NCBI RefSeq assembly: GCF_020905335.1
Contig: NZ_JAJJMN010000002.1
Coordinates: 248,001 to 312,000 of the forward strand
Origin: Flavobacterium lipolyticum
Lineage (GTDB): Bacteria > Bacteroidota > Bacteroidia > Flavobacteriales > Flavobacteriaceae
Direction: 5' to 3'
DNA: 64,000 nucleotides
The translations under genes were made by a program, and so were the position numbers. The notes under the pieces are model-generated. The model searched no databases. It was not told the DNA's origin and was given only the letters and a program-made list of their open reading frames with translations. The stretch's first letter is position 1. Each line of letters starts with the position of its first letter. Shown piece by piece: positions 63,709 to 64,000 of this stretch.

Positions 63709-64000
63709 ATGCAAATTTTAATGCTAAAGAAAACTACAGTTAATAGAAAGGGAATGTATAAAAGTAAGACTATGGAATTCGATTTTTATAATACAAAGAA
63801 GAAAGCAAATGTGAATGTTTTTAAATCTAAAGCATTTGATGAGGTTCAGGACGCTCTTTTCGTATTTACGATTTCGGCAGATAACGATTATGAGATGCCC
63901 TTTATAAATGACGCCACTTATGAAATGTTTGAAGTTTTATCCAATAAGATGTTTACTAATACCGTACTTTCTATATACGATCGAATTCATCAGGATGATA
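63709..64000 (+). CDS. PAS-type sensor protein, 3' truncated by window end
   Basis: An open frame from the ATG at 63709 to the window end (97 codons), beyond which it continues. Alternative ATGs are at 63721 and 63754; an A/G-rich run directly precedes the last. The translated part includes DALFVFTISADNDYEMPFINDATYEMFEVLSNKMF and IYDRIHQDD, the pattern of an N-terminal PAS domain, so a PAS sensor kinase or similar is likely. It follows the kinase/regulator pair and the TGTAGAA palindrome, and may belong to the same regulon. Confidence 0.65.
   Translation, partial: MQILMLKKTTVNRKGMYKSKTMEFDFYNTKKKANVNVFKSKAFDEVQDALFVFTISADNDYEMPFINDATYEMFEVLSNKMFTNTVLSIYDRIHQDD

Overview
The window looks like a chromosomal segment of a Flavobacterium-like member of the Bacteroidota. 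Supporting signs are the low GC content, short AT-rich intergenic regions, TAnnTTTG-type -7 promoter boxes, lipoproteins with SC lipoboxes, a type IX secretion (T9SS) sorting domain, SusC-like TonB receptors, DUF4374, DUF2271 and DUF5977 families, and Bacteroidota-style FtsX exporters. No rRNA, tRNA, insertion sequence, phage or CRISPR array was recognised.

Layout. 1-870 is a gene-free stretch of imperfect direct repeats. 0.87-3.7 kb holds an AAA ATPase and the PLP-homeostasis protein YggS, facing a CxxC redox protein and a DUF2024 protein, then a DUF3861 protein. 3.7-11.5 kb is a LytTR two-component pair divergent from a complete RND tripartite efflux operon. 11.6-15.1 kb holds a GH28 polygalacturonase with a LacI-type palindrome and a two-domain protein with a Cys/Gly tail. 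15.2-27.2 kb is a redox and iron-acquisition region: a TonB receptor plus DUF4374 lipoprotein (XusA/XusB-like) with a Fur-like palindrome, an AraC regulator with a Tet(X)-like flavin monooxygenase, and a four-gene set of ankyrin protein, DUF2271 protein with a flavinylation-like motif, PepSY-flavodoxin reductase and ApbE. 27.4-27.7 kb is a 22-copy, 13-bp minisatellite. 27.7-31.2 kb has an Fsr-like MFS exporter and a FadR/GntR regulator sharing one operator motif, then a PQQ-type sugar dehydrogenase. 31.5-34.3 kb is a metNIQ methionine importer preceded by an apparent Met/Cys attenuation leader peptide.

34.6-50.5 kb is the most unusual part: a polymorphic-toxin (Rhs) locus. A T9SS-sorted repeat protein and a DUF5977-repeat giant protein precede a full-length Rhs protein ending in a zinc amidase toxin, followed by a lipoprotein immunity candidate. 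Downstream lie three promoterless 'orphan' toxin/immunity cassettes, each led by a 244-bp copy of the Rhs core-end sequence, plus a fourth truncated cassette and an older decayed Rhs fragment. The toxin and immunity types match in predicted location: a peptidoglycan amidase with a lipoprotein, and a phospholipase-like toxin with a multi-TM protein. This suggests toxin tips that can be swapped by recombination.

50.6-59.1 kb has an NtrC-type response regulator and kinase next to a MacB/FtsX-type ABC exporter operon with two tandem paralogous permeases. 59.3-64 kb has a polysaccharide deacetylase lipoprotein, a second kinase with NarL-type regulator flanked by matching TGTAGAA palindromes, and the start of a PAS-type protein cut by the window end.
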